A DNA stretch of 64,000 bases, taken from Anaerolineae bacterium. GTDB lineage: Bacteria; Chloroflexota; Anaerolineae; Aggregatilineales; JAFGMM01. Under the pieces are notes generated by a model. That model was given only the letters and a program-made list of their open reading frames with translations, was not told the origin of the DNA and did no database searches. Position numbers and translations under genes: made by a program. The DNA lies in the NCBI GenBank assembly GCA_027494055.1, contig JAOSJO010000023.1:503919-567918 (forward strand). Reading direction: 5' to 3'. The first letter of the stretch is position 1. Each line of letters begins with the position of its first letter. Positions 18,321 through 28,797 of this stretch are shown piece after piece.

Positions 18321-18377
18321 TAGGGGCGGCGAACACGCCAAGAGGCGAAACAAACGTAGTGGAGCAGTGTAAGGACC

Positions 18378-20389
18378 ATGAAGAGCGAGTTCACGCTGGC
18401 GTTCAACGAAATTGCCGAGCTGCGCGGTCTGTCGCGCGAGGTGGTGATGGAAGCGCTGGAGACGGCGCTGGTCTCCGCCTACCGCCGCGACGTCGGCGTT
18501 AGCTCCGCGCAGCGCGTCGAGGCCGAGATCGACTCGATCACCGGGCAGCCGCGCATCTTCGTCGAGAAGGAAGTCGTCGAAGACGTGCAGGACGACCGCA
18601 CCGAGGTCGAAATCGGCAAGGCGCGCACCATTGAGCCGGAAGCCCAACTGGGCGACATGGTGATGGTCGAGATCGAGGCCACCACGCGCGGCTTTGGACG
18701 CATCGCGGCGCAGACGGCCAAACAGGTCATCCTGCAACGCATCCGGGAGGCCGAGCGCGAGGGCGCAGTACGACGAATTCATCGAGCGCGAGGGCGAGAT
18801 TGTCAACGGCACAGTGCAGAGCGTCACGCCCAGCGCCGTCACCATCGGCCTGGGGCGCACCGAGGCCATCCTCCCGCGCAGCCAACAGGTGCCCGGCGAG
18901 CACTACCGCCCACACGACAAGGTGCGCGCCTACGTGCTCGAAGTCCGCAAGACCAACCGGGGGCCGCAGATCGTCGTGTCGCGCAGCCACCGTAACATGC
19001 TGCGCCGCCTGCTCGAATACGAGGTGCCCGAAATCTACAACGGGCAGGTGGAGATCAAGAACATCGCGCGCGAGGCCGGCCATCGCTCGAAGGTCGCCGT
19101 GGCCGCGCTGCAAGAGGGCGTCGATCCGGTGGGCGCGTGCGTGGGGATGCGCGGCGTGCGTATCCAGAGCATCGTGCGCGAACTCAACGATGAAAAGATC
19201 GACGTGATCGAGTGGAACCCCGACCAGAACATCTTCATCGCCAAGGCGCTCAGCCCGGCGCGTGTCGCCGGCGTCTACCTGGACGACGACCCGGACAGCG
19301 GGCGCACGGCGACGGTGCTCGTGCCCGACGACCAGTTGAGCCTCGCCATCGGGCGCGAAGGGCAGAACGCGCGCCTGGCGGCCAAGCTCACCGGCTGGCG
19401 TATCGACATCAAGAGCGTCACCGAGGCCGCCGTCGAGGCGCGCCAGAAGATCCAGGAAGGCGACGCCGTGCTTCAGCCCCTCGTCGAGGATAGCGCAACC
19501 CTGGTCGAAGAGATCGAGCGCATCCTGGCGAAGAAGGAAGCCAATCGCCCGGTCATGCCGGAGGAATACCAGACCCTCACGCGCTTCGCCGACCTGGTGG
19601 AGAACAGCTACCTCAGCGTGCGCGAAGCCGAGCGGATGCAGCGCCAGCGGCAGCGGGGAGGCCATCCGCGCCACCATCCCCGCCGGCGCTTACGAATTGC
19701 CGCTTGCGGCGCTGGAGCTGGAGGCCGGCATCGAGGATATGCTGGTCGAGGCCGGCTACATGTCCGTCGGCGCGGTGATGGAACAGATTAAGATCGACGA
19801 GGCGCGCATCGCCGGCATCGACGGGTTCGACGACGAGGCGTTTGCGCTGGTCAAGGCCGCGCTGGAGACGGTCACGATCCCGGCGCCCGGCACGCTCAAG
19901 AAGGCAAAGGCGGCGGAAAAGGCCGAGGCCGAAGCTGGCGTGGAAGCGGAAGCCGCCGAAGCGGAAGCGGTGGAGGCGGAAGAGGCCGCCGAAGTCGAAG
20001 GCGCGGTTGCCGAAGAAGCGGAGCCTGTGCCTGCTGCCGAGGTCGAGGCCGAAGCCCCGCCGGTTGCGGCTGATGAGCCGATACCGCCGGCCTTCCCGGA
20101 TGTGGAGCCGGAGCCGGAAGCGCCCGTCGCGCCGGAGCCTGAGGCCACGCCTGAACCAGTGCTCTCGTTCGAGGACATCGTGCTCTTCGAGGATGAAGAG
20201 CCAATCGAGAAGCTCGAAGACGATGTCCAACAGACCAAGAAGAAAAAGAAGGACAAGCAGCGCCGCCGCGAGCTGGTCTTCGACGAAGACCTGGGTGAGG
20301 TCGTCGCCAAGCGCCGCCGGAAGGGCGGGCGCAAGTCCGATTGGAACCTGGAAGACTGGGAGCTTGAGAACCTTGACGTTGATATTTAA
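18378..20389 (+). CDS. nusA: transcription termination/antitermination factor NusA (two frameshifts)
   Basis: About 670 residues when restored. The N-terminal RNA-polymerase-binding domain starts [23 protein letters not shown]. The S1 domain follows ([20 protein letters not shown]), then KH1/KH2 with [46 protein letters not shown] helix-hairpin-like repeat ([17 protein letters not shown]) leads into a long Glu/Ala/Pro-rich acidic tail ending in a Lys/Arg cluster and an acidic stop ([10 protein letters not shown]), longer than in model bacteria. The frame breaks near 18765 (between REGA and [10 protein letters not shown]) and near 19657 (before [14 protein letters not shown]). Each fits loss of two bases in GC-rich sequence and is probably a sequence error, since the gene is essential. 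It is first in the operon. rimP, the usual upstream partner, is absent. Confidence 0.88.
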
Positions 20390-20407
20390 GGTAGAGAGTT
20401 CTGGACG

Positions 20408-20698
20408 ATGGCGAAGTCAGCAAAGCAGCGCCGGCATGTGCCGCAGCGCACCTGTGTCGTATGCCGAACCGTGATGCCGAAGCGCGCGCTGGTGCGCATC
20501 GTCGCCACGCCCGATGAGGGCGTGCTGATCGACCCGACCGGCAAGCGCGCGGGGCGCGGCGCATACCTCTGCGGCGCGCCAGCGTGCTGGGAGCGCGCGG
20601 TGACCACCGACGTGTTGAACCATGCGCTGCGCACAACATTGTCTGATGCAGAGCGTGAGCGGCTGCGCGATGCCGCGCCCCAGCCCGATGCCGTCTAG
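20408..20698 (+). CDS. ylxR: YlxR-family RNA-binding protein (RnpM)
   Basis: A 96-residue DUF448 protein lying between nusA and infB as in most Gram-positive-type operons. Conserved features are RTCVVCRTVMPKRALVRIV, the GKRAGRGAYLC loop, and Cys residues in CVVC and YLCGAPAC. Work on the Bacillus homologue found it binds and modulates RNase P. It starts 18 bases after nusA and ends 27 bases before infB. Confidence 0.88.
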   Translation: MAKSAKQRRHVPQRTCVVCRTVMPKRALVRIVATPDEGVLIDPTGKRAGRGAYLCGAPACWERAVTTDVLNHALRTTLSDAERERLRDAAPQPDAV

Positions 20699-20725
20699 CA
20701 GCCGTTGCACGCCAGGGAGAGGTCT

Positions 20726-22502
20726 ATGGCAGAGAAAGCAAAAATCGTCGAAGTACCCTCGGCACTTACGGTCAGAGAACTGGCTGATTTGATCAACGCC
20801 AGCCCGATTGACGTGATTAAAGAACTCATGAGCAACGGGATCATGGCGAGCATCAACCAGCAGATCGACTTTGATACCGCTGCGGTGGTCATCGAAGAAT
20901 TGGGCTTCGAGGCCATCCCGTTACAGGCCGCCGAAGAAGAGAAGAAGGAAGAGGGCGAGGCGGCGGCGTGGCGTCACGTGTACGCCACCGAGAAGCCAGA
21001 AAACCTGGTGCCGCGCCCGCCGGTGGTGACCATGCTCGGCCACGTCGATCACGGCAAGACGTCGCTTCTCGACGTGATCCGGCATACCAACGTCCAGCAG
21101 GGCGAGTACGGCGGCATCACGCAGCACATCGGCGCGTACCAGGTCAAGCACAATGGGCGCACCATCACCTTCCTGGACACGCCCGGTCACGAAGCCTTCA
21201 CTGCGATGCGCGCGCGCGGCGCGCAGGGCGCCGATGTGGCCGTGCTGGTCGTCGCCGCCGATGACGGCGTCAAGCCGCAGACGCGCGAGGCCATCGCGCA
21301 CGCGAAGGCGGCCCGCGTCCCCATCGTCGTCGCCATCAACAAAGGTTGACCGGCCCGATGCCCAGGTGGACATCGTCAAGCAACAGCTCGCCGAGATTGG
21401 CGTGGTCCCCGATGACTGGGACGGCGACACGCTGATGGTGCCCGTCTCGGCGCGCAACCAGACCGGCATCGACGACCTGCTTGAGGCGATTCTGCTGGTG
21501 GCCGATGAGTCCGTGATTACGGCCAACCCCGACGGCGAGCTGGTCGGCACCATCCTCGAAGGCGAACTCGACAGACAGCGGGGCGTCCTCGCGACCGTGC
21601 TGGTACAGAATGGCACGCTGCGCGTCGGCGATATTGTGCTCGCCGGCCAGGCATGGGGCAAGATACGCGCGATGTTCGACGAGAAGGGGAAGCGCATCAA
21701 GGCGGCTGGCCCCTCGACCCCGGCGCAGATCATGGGCCTCAGCGACGTGCCCCACGCGGGCGACCTGCTCAGGCTGGCGGAAAGCGAGCGCGACGCGCGC
21801 TCGACCGCCGAGTCGCGCCGGCTCGACATGGTGACCGCGCCTGCGCCAGCCGTGTTGACGCTGGAGGACGCCTTTGCGCGCTTCCGCGCCGGCGAGACGA
21901 AACAGCTCAACCTCATCATCAAGGCAGACGTGCAGGGCACGCTTGAGCCAATTGTCAGCTCGCTGGAGAAGCTGGGCAGCTCGGAACTGCACCCGGAGAT
22001 TCTGCACGCCGACATCGGCAACATCACCGACTCGGACGTGATGCTTGCGAGCACGTCCGACGCGATCGTGCTCGGCTTCCAGGTGGACGTGGACAACGCC
22101 GCCCGGCGGCGCGCCGACGCCGAGGGTGTGGACATCCGGACGTACAACATCATCTACAAACTGATCGAGGATGTCGAACTGGCGCTCGAAGGCATGTTGG
22201 AGCCGGTCTATGAGGATGTGCGCATCGGCCTTGCTGAGGTCCGGCAGGTCTTCAACATCCGGCGCGTGGGCAAGATCGCGGGCTGCCACATCCGCGAGGG
22301 CGAAGCCCGCCGCAACGCCAAGGTCCGCGTGCTCCGCCATGGCGAGGTGATCCACGAAGGCCGGATCAGTTCGCTCAAGCGTTTCGAGGAAGACGTGCGC
22401 GAAGTGCGCGCCGGCTTTGAGTGCGGCGTCGGCGTTGCCCAGTTCGACGACCTTCAGGAGGGCGACGTGCTGGAGTTCGTGGTGTCGGAGCGCGTCAGGT
22501 AG
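20726..22502 (+). CDS. infB: translation initiation factor IF-2 (one frameshift, short N-terminus)
   Basis: About 592 residues, lacking the long disordered N-terminus of many IF-2 proteins. The IF2_N helix-rich module ([20 protein letters not shown]) is followed after about 40 residues by the GTPase: G1 [16 protein letters not shown]2 GITQHIGA, G3 [12 protein letters not shown]4 NKVD. Domains II, III and IV follow ([29 protein letters not shown]). It brings fMet-tRNA to the 30S subunit. At 21340-21350 an extra G makes AAAGGTTGA, producing a stop exactly inside the G4 motif; removing one G restores [11 protein letters not shown]. The ATG at 20726 has GGGAGAGG upstream. Confidence 0.9.
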
Positions 22503-22506
22503 CGCC

Positions 22507-22893
22507 ATGACCATCAAACAGGAGCGCATGAACGAGCGCGTTCAGGAGATCCTGAGCGAGCTGCTGCTGGTCGAAGCGAAAGACCCCCGCCTGCGCGGCG
22601 TGACGGTCACAAAGGTGCAGCTCGACCGCGAGTTCCAGATGGCGAAGGTCTATGTCAACGCGCTCGGCGAGGAAGACCGGCGGGACGAAGTCCTTGCGGC
22701 GCTGGAGCGGGCCAAGGGGTTCCTGCGGCGGGAAGTCGGCGCGCGGGTGCACCTGCGCCGGACCCCCGATCTGCGCTTCGAGTGGGACGCGACCCTGGCC
22801 TACGGCGAGCACGTGAACGCGCTCCTGGACTCGCTGGACATCCCGGAGGCGGAACCGGAGGACGCGGACGCGGATGCAGACGCTGAAGAGTGA
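22507..22893 (+). CDS. rbfA: 30S ribosome-binding factor RbfA
   Basis: A 128-residue KH-fold protein needed for maturation of the 16S 5' end and for cold adaptation. The family pattern is clear: RMNERVQEILSELL near the start, EAKDPRLRGVTVTKVQL, MAKVYVNALG, and RRTPDLRFEWD towards the end, then an acidic tail. The start is four bases after the infB stop; a second ATG at 22528 with GGAG nearby is possible. The 3' end overlaps nrnA by 20 bases, indicating translational coupling. Confidence 0.92.
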   Translation: MTIKQERMNERVQEILSELLLVEAKDPRLRGVTVTKVQLDREFQMAKVYVNALGEEDRRDEVLAALERAKGFLRREVGARVHLRRTPDLRFEWDATLAYGEHVNALLDSLDIPEAEPEDADADADAEE

Positions 22894-23905
22894 GGCGGCC
22901 TCTGCAATCGACCGGCTCGCCAACGCGCAGAACATCGTCGTCGTGTGCCACTTCGACCCCGACGGCGACGCCATCGGGTCGCTGTTGGGCCTGGGCCTGG
23001 CGCTGCGCGCGATGGGCAAGGCTGTCGTGCTCGCGTGCGACGACCCCGTACCCTGGAACCTGACCTTCCTGCCCGGCAGCGACACCGTGGTGCAGGCGCT
23101 CCCGCCGGGCGCGTTCGATCTGGCCGTCGTGGTGGACAGCAGCGACACGAGGCGCGTTGGGCGCGTGGGCGCGGAGGCGATGGCGCGCGGCGCGCCCGTG
23201 ATCAACATTGACCACCACGTGACCAACACGCGCTTTGGGCAGGTCAACGTGGTGGACCCGGACGCGGCGTCGGCCAGCGAGATTGTGTACAATTTACTGC
23301 GGGCGATGGGCCACGCGCTCGACGCCGACACCGCGACGTGCCTGCTCACCGGCATGGTGACGGACACGCGCGGCTTCCGCACGGCGAACGTGAACCAGCG
23401 CGTGCTGCGCACCGCCGCCGATTTGATGGACGCCGGCGCGCCACTGGCGACGATCACGCAGCTTGCGCTCGACCGGCGGAGCTTCAGCGCCCTGGCAATG
23501 ATGGGACGGGCGCTCGACAAGGTGCGCTTCGAGGACGGCGTGATCTGGTCGGCGATGGACCTGGACGAGATCCGGGCGCTCGACACGAACGGGACGGGCG
23601 CGCGGCCTCGGAACATTTCCAGCCTGCTCAACGCGGTGGACGGGGCGAGCGTGGCGGTCTTTTTCGCCGAGAAGCCCGATGGCGCGGTGGACATCAGTAT
23701 GCGCGCCAAGCCCGGCTTCGACCTCACCGCCCTCTATGACGAGGGTCAGGCGCTTCACCAGCAGGGCGGCGGGCACCCGCTCGCGTCCGGCGCGGAGGTC
23801 AACGCGCCGCTGGCGACGGTCGTGCCCCAGGTCGTGGACGCGCTCAAGGCGTTGGTCAGGGAGCAGTCCCAGGCGCGCGAAACTGCGGCAGACCTGAGCC
23901 GCTGA
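22874..23905 (+). CDS. nrnA: DHH/DHHA1 phosphoesterase, NrnA-type oligoribonuclease/pAp phosphatase
   Basis: 343 residues. Motifs of the DHH domain are CHFDPDGDAIGS (about 25-36), VVVDSSDTRR and INIDHHVTN (metal ligands). The DHHA1 domain ends with GGGHPLASGAEV. NrnA enzymes degrade 2-5-nt RNAs and dephosphorylate pAp. The position between rbfA and truB is the conserved one in Gram-positive-type infB operons. It starts inside the rbfA 3' end. The second position of the usual HxNPDGD pattern is Phe-Asp here, a normal variation. Confidence 0.9.
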   Translation: MQTLKSEAASAIDRLANAQNIVVVCHFDPDGDAIGSLLGLGLALRAMGKAVVLACDDPVPWNLTFLPGSDTVVQALPPGAFDLAVVVDSSDTRRVGRVGAEAMARGAPVINIDHHVTNTRFGQVNVVDPDAASASEIVYNLLRAMGHALDADTATCLLTGMVTDTRGFRTANVNQRVLRTAADLMDAGAPLATITQLALDRRSFSALAMMGRALDKVRFEDGVIWSAMDLDEIRALDTNGTGARPRNISSLLNAVDGASVAVFFAEKPDGAVDISMRAKPGFDLTALYDEGQALHQQGGGHPLASGAEVNAPLATVVPQVVDALKALVREQSQARETAADLSR

Positions 23906-23952
23906 GCGCGGGCGCTGGAACCGAAACCCTGAATCTGGACTCTGGACTCGCG

Positions 23953-24843
23953 ATGGAATCAGCGGCGTTCGGCATCCTGAACATCGACAAGCCCGCCGGG
24001 ATGACGTCGCACGACGTGGTCAACATCGTGCGACGCGGGACCGGCGTGCGCCGCGTGGGGCACACGGGCACGCTCGACCCAATGGCGACCGGCGTGCTCG
24101 TTGTGTGTGTGGGGCAGGCCACGCGCCTGAGCGAGTATCTCGTCGATGCGACGAAACACTACCTCGCGCGCGTGCGCCTGGGTGTCGAGACCGATACCTA
24201 CGACGCCGAGGGCGATGTCGTGGCCGAACGCCCCGTCTCCGTCACCCGCGAAGAGGTGGAGGCGGCCCTGGAGCGCTTCCGGGGCGAGAGCAAACAGATC
24301 CCGCCGATGTACTCAGCAGTCAAGCACCAGGGCACGCCGCTCTACCGGCTTGCCCATGCCGGCCAGGAGGTCGAGCGCGAGCCGCGCTGGATCATGGTCG
24401 AGACGCTTTGCCTGCTCGCGTGGGATCCGCCCGAATTCACGCTCGATATCGTGTGCTCGGCGGGCACGTATGTCCGGACGCTGGTGCACGACCTGGGACA
24501 GGCGCTTGGAACCGGCGCGCACCTCAGCGGGCTGCGCCGGCTGGCAAGCGGCTCGTTCCGTGTGGACGACGCGACGACGCTCGACACGCTGGGTGAGGCG
24601 TTCGCAGCCGGGACGTGGACCGATTACCTGCTGCCGGCCGACGACGCGCTCGCCCACTTCCCCGCCGTCCACCTCGCCCGCGACGCCGCTGACCGCCTCG
24701 CGCACGGCCACGACGTGAGCGCCCCACCCGACGCGACCGGGCTGGCGCGCGCCTACGGCGCAGACGGGCGCTTCATGGCGATTGTCCAGGCCGACCTCGG
24801 CGCGGGGGTGTGGCGGCCAATCAAAGTCTTTCATCAAAACTGA
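23953..24843 (+). CDS. truB: tRNA pseudouridine(55) synthase TruB
   Basis: A 296-residue enzyme that makes Psi55 in the T-loop of tRNAs. It begins FGILNIDKPAGMTSHDVVN. The catalytic Asp is in HTGTLDPMATGVLVV (about residue 42). KHYLARVRLGVETDTYDAEG, PPMYSAVKHQG and YVRTLVHDLG follow, with a C-terminal PUA-like segment. It lies 47 bases after nrnA and 18 before ribF, the usual end of this operon. Confidence 0.95.
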   Translation: MESAAFGILNIDKPAGMTSHDVVNIVRRGTGVRRVGHTGTLDPMATGVLVVCVGQATRLSEYLVDATKHYLARVRLGVETDTYDAEGDVVAERPVSVTREEVEAALERFRGESKQIPPMYSAVKHQGTPLYRLAHAGQEVEREPRWIMVETLCLLAWDPPEFTLDIVCSAGTYVRTLVHDLGQALGTGAHLSGLRRLASGSFRVDDATTLDTLGEAFAAGTWTDYLLPADDALAHFPAVHLARDAADRLAHGHDVSAPPDATGLARAYGADGRFMAIVQADLGAGVWRPIKVFHQN

Positions 24844-24861
24844 GCACCAGTACACAGCCAC

Positions 24862-25806
24862 ATGAATCACGTTCAAAAACTCGCCGACGTTTACCTCGAC
24901 CGACCCTCTATCGTGACCATTGGCGCGTTCGACGGCGTGCACCGGGGACACCAGCACCTCGTCCGCCAGCAAGTTGCGCTGGCGCGCCAGCGCAACGCCG
25001 CAGCCGTGGTCCTGACCTTTTTCCCTCACCCCGACGTGGTGATCCGGGGGCTGCGCGGGCCGTATTACCTCACCGCGCCGGACGAGCGCGCCGCGCTGCT
25101 TAGCGCGCTCGGTGTGGATGTAGTGGTCACGCTGCCTTTCGACGAGGCGCTACGCCGTACACGCGCCGCCGATTTCGTGAACCAGATGGTCACGCACCTG
25201 CACATGCAGGCGCTCTGGGTGGGGCCAGACTTCGCGCTCGGCTACAAGCGCGAGGGCAACGTCGCCTTTCTGCAGGCGCGTGGGCAGGAGCAGGGCTTTG
25301 AGGTACGCGTGGTGGACCTCAAGCAGACGCAGCGTGAGGGCGAGACGATCAGCAGCGCCGCGATCCGCGAGGCCCTGCGCGCCGGGGAGGTGGAGAAAGC
25401 CGCGCGCTTCCTGGGGCGGCCTTACCGCGTCGCCGGCGTGGTCGCCAAGGGCGCACGGCGCGGGCACGCCATCGGCTTCCCGACCGCCAACCTCGACGTG
25501 TGGGCGGAGCAACTGATCCCGGCGACGGGCGTGTACGCGGGCTGGGCCTGGGTCGGCGCGCGGCGCGTGGCGGCGGCAACCAACGTCGGCGTGCGGCCCA
25601 CCTTCGAGGAAGACGCGCGCCAGACGGTGGAAGCGCACCTGCTGGACTTCACAGGCGAGCTGTACGACCAGAACGTGGCGTTTGATTTCGTGGGCCGGCT
25701 GCGCGGCGAGCAGCGCTTTGACGGCATCGAGGCGCTCAGGCAGCAGATTGCCAAAGACGTGGCGCAGACGCGCGCGCTGCTCGGCGTGGCGGCGCGCTCG
25801 GAGTAG
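24862..25806 (+). CDS. ribF: bifunctional riboflavin kinase / FAD synthetase RibF
   Basis: A 314-residue enzyme making FMN and FAD from riboflavin. The N-terminal adenylyltransferase has GAFDGVHRGHQHL (about 22-34) and TISSAAIREAL (about 168-178). The C-terminal kinase has GHAIGFPTANLDV, the loop binding the phosphates, GVYAGWAWVG, and EAHLLDFTGELY with the catalytic Glu. It is last in the operon and converges on the next gene with only five bases between the stops. Confidence 0.95.
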   Translation: MNHVQKLADVYLDRPSIVTIGAFDGVHRGHQHLVRQQVALARQRNAAAVVLTFFPHPDVVIRGLRGPYYLTAPDERAALLSALGVDVVVTLPFDEALRRTRAADFVNQMVTHLHMQALWVGPDFALGYKREGNVAFLQARGQEQGFEVRVVDLKQTQREGETISSAAIREALRAGEVEKAARFLGRPYRVAGVVAKGARRGHAIGFPTANLDVWAEQLIPATGVYAGWAWVGARRVAAATNVGVRPTFEEDARQTVEAHLLDFTGELYDQNVAFDFVGRLRGEQRFDGIEALRQQIAKDVAQTRALLGVAARSE

Positions 25807-25811
25807 CCCGC

Positions 25812-26918
25812 CTAGCTGCGCCGCCGCGCTCGCGCCAGGCGCTCGAACAGGTCATCGTAGCGCGGGGCCATCTCCGACCAATCGAATTGCGACACGAACC
25901 ACCGCAGCGTGCGGGGTGGCTTGCGCCGCGTCGTGAGGACGTGACGCAGCTTCTCGACCAGGCAGCCCTCGTCGTACAGGTGGTCGTCGTGGTACGCCGG
26001 CGGGATGAGCGCCGGGTAGTTGAGCCGCCGGGGCAACACCGGCGCGCAGCCGCAGTAGATGGCCTCGCATGTGGAAATGCCAAAGAAGTCCTGCTGGGCG
26101 GTGCTGACCTGCACGTCGGCCTCCCAGAGCAGGCGCGCATAGTCGGCGAAGCGCTCCAGGTAGCCAAACTGCGCCACGCGCGCGCCGAGCCGCTCCCGCG
26201 CGCGGTCGAATTCCTCCGGCTGCTGGCGGAAGTTCTCGCCCACGATTGCAACCTCGAAATCAACCCCCTCGTCCGCAAGCTGGTAGAGCGCCGCAAAAAG
26301 GCCTCCGGCGCTTTGTCGTATTCCCAGCGGTGGTTCCACACGATCAGCGGCGGCCCCTGGCGCGGCGCGACGGGCTGGTGGGCGTCGAAGTTACGCAGGC
26401 CCAACCCCAGCGGGAGCACGTCGCTCCGGCGCTGCAAAAGGCCAACCGTGTCGAGTTCGTTGTAATCGGGGAAGTGCTTGAGCAGGCGCGGCAGCTCGTC
26501 GAAGAACGCCTCCATGTGGAAGCGGCTGTTGAAGTACACCGCGTCGGCAGCCAGCGCCGACGCATAGTTGATGAAGCCGTAGTGCAGGTCGCGCTTCTCG
26601 CCTGGCGGCGGCGGGTAGGTGAGCTGGTTCTCGTGGAAGTAGCAGACCGTCGCGGCGTTGGCCGTGTGCGCCCGCGTGAGGGCGAGGAACGTCGTCAGGT
26701 CGAGCGTGTCGGCGGCGAGAATCAAGTCGGGCGCGGGGTCGGCGTAGCCGGCGCGGAACATGCGCGCCAGCGTCACCGCGCCTCCGTGCATCCGCCACTT
26801 CCACCAGCGCCCCGGCATGCCGAGGATGCGCACGCGGTGGCGGCTGTGCGCCGCATACCCCCTCCGCCCAGGCGCGGTGGCTGCCGGTCAGGTAGGCTTC
26901 CAGCAGGAGGATGTGCAT
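25812..26918 (-). CDS. tRNA-queuosine alpha-mannosyltransferase-like protein (DUF3524; two frameshifts)
   Basis: About 369 residues restored. The DUF3524 head is distinctive: MHILLLEAYLTGSHRAWAEG, LGMPGRWWKWRMHGGAVTLA, LDLTTFLALTR, VCYFHENQLTYP, HYGFINYASALAADAVYFNS. A GT-B glycosyltransferase C-terminus follows (VWNHRWEYDKAPEAF, DVQVSTAQQDFFGISTCEAIYCG). Animal members (QTMAN/GTDC1) mannosylate queuosine in tRNA-Asp; bacterial members are less studied. Frame breaks are at 26858-26862 (one C too many on the plus strand) and 26295-26299 (one A too few), both homopolymers. A queuosine-precursor transporter gene at 45.5 kb fits the same pathway. Confidence 0.8.
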
Positions 26919-27121
26919 GGCGCTGACGGTACCCTCAGCGCGGCGCGCTGTCAAATCGGGGCCGCGTTTGGCGTAAGACTTTCATAACATTTACGATCTA
27001 GATTAGGAGAAATGGCGCAACGGGCGCGCCCGCGCCTGCCGCTGCCGCACGCCGCGCGTGGTTTCAGCAGCGGGCTGTGAACCCTTTATTGACCGCAGTT
27101 ATCGCATGGAGGATGGACGAC

Positions 27122-28764
27122 ATGACAAGGACAATACTCACCGGGGCGCTGATCGGGCTGGCGTTCTCGATTGCGCTCACCGCCGTCTTCTTCGCGGGTG
27201 AGCAGGTGGCCGGCCTGCCGTTCCCGCCGTTTGACGTGTTCGACTGGACGGCGCGCATCGAACAGCTTGGCGGGCTGATCACGTTCGGGATTGAGGCGAT
27301 GATTGCGGTGATCACGGCGCTCGGCGGCGACCTGTCGGCGGCATCCAAGCCCGCCGAACAGTTGATGGCGATAGGCGGCCTGGTCGGGACCGGCGCGGTG
27401 GTCGGCGGGGCGCTGTTCGGCATCCTGCGCGCGCGCGGCGCCGGGTCGGGTGTGCGGGCGGGGCTGGTCGCGGGCGCGGTGATTGGCGCGCCGGTGACGC
27501 TCATCAGCCACAGCCTGAACCAGCCGCCGTTGGACGGCCTCGTCGCCAACACGCTGTGGATTCTGGGCGCTTACCTGGCCTGGGGCTACGTGCTGGGCGT
27601 CGCTTACGCGGGGGTGGGCCGGCCCATCGAGGCCGCGCCGGCCCCGGTTGAGACCGCGTCAGCAGCGGGCGGGCGGCCCCCGCCTCGGTCACGGTCATCG
27701 ACCGGCGCAACTTCCTGGTCCGGCTCGGCGGGGCGACTGCCGTCGTCACGGTTGTGGGCGCAGGGTTGGGCGCCGTTGCCGCCGACACACGCGCGCGCCA
27801 GCGCCTCGAGCGCGCGGCGGCAGCGGATGCCCCTGTGCGCACAGACCTGCCCAACGCCGGCGACGCGGTGATGCCCGCGCCCGGCACGCGCCCGGAGTAC
27901 ACGCCGGTCGAGGAACACTACCGCATTGACATCAACTCGCGTTGGCGCGACCTGGACACGGACTCGTGGCGGCTCAACATCGCCGGGATGGTGGACCGCC
28001 CGGCCTCGCTCACGCTGGACGACCTGCGCGCCTACCCGGCGCTCGACCAGTACGTGACGCTCTCGTGCATCTCCAACCCGGTCGCCGGCAACCTGATCGG
28101 CACCACACGCTGGACCGGCGTCAGCCTCCAGCAGGTCCTGGCGGACCTCGGCGTGCAGGGAGGGCGCGCGGCACCTCGTCATCCGGTCGGCGGACGGCTT
28201 TCACGAGTCGGTGGCGCTCGACCTGATCGACGGCGATGAACGCATCATGCTCACCTACGCCTGGGACGGCAACCCCCTGCCCCGGAGCACGGCTTCCCGC
28301 TGCGCGTCTACATCCCCGACCGGTACGGGATGAAGCAGCCGAAGTGGATCACTGACATCGACGTGACCGATGTCGAAGTGGAGGGCTTCTGGGTGGCGCG
28401 CGGCTGGGACCCGGTGGCGCGCATGAAGGCGACTTCCGTGATCGATACCGTCGCCGTGGAGAGCGTCATCGAGGCAGGCGGCCAGTCGCTCATCCCAATC
28501 GGCGGGATCGCCCACGCCGGGGCGCGCGGCATCTCGAAGGTGGAGGTGCAGGTGGACGACGGCGACTGGGTCGAGGCGGCGCTGCGCGCGCCGCTCTCCG
28601 GGACCACGTGGGTGATCTGGCGGTATGACTGGCCGTTCACGCCGGGCCGGCACAGCTTCACGGTGCGCTGCTTCGAGGGCGACGGCGCGGCGCAGATCGT
28701 GGACCAGCGCGGCGCGCACCCCAGCGGCGCGACAGGGCTGCATACGGTGCGCAGATCGATCTGA
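27122..28764 (+). CDS. membrane-anchored sulfite-oxidase-like molybdopterin oxidoreductase (three frameshifts)
   Basis: About 547 residues restored. Residues 1-175 carry about four hydrophobic segments (ILTGALIGLAFSIALTAVFF, MAIGGLVGTGAVVGGALFGI, AGLVAGAVIGAPVTLIS, TLWILGAYLAWGYVLGVAYA). A twin-arginine-like motif then precedes another hydrophobic stretch (DRRNFLVRLGGATAVVTVVG). The sulfite-oxidase/YedY fold follows: WRLNIAGMV, LDDLRAYP, and VTLSCISNPV with the Mo-ligand Cys, HLVIRSADGFHESVALD, RVYIPDRYGMKQPKWI, then an Ig-like dimer domain. The frame breaks near 27676, 28160 and 28278, all beside C or G runs. GGAGG stands 9 bases before the ATG at 27122. Substrate is unknown. Confidence 0.8.
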
Positions 28765-28797
28765 CGGCGCGAAGGGGGCGGGCGTGCGGCGCGCCCG

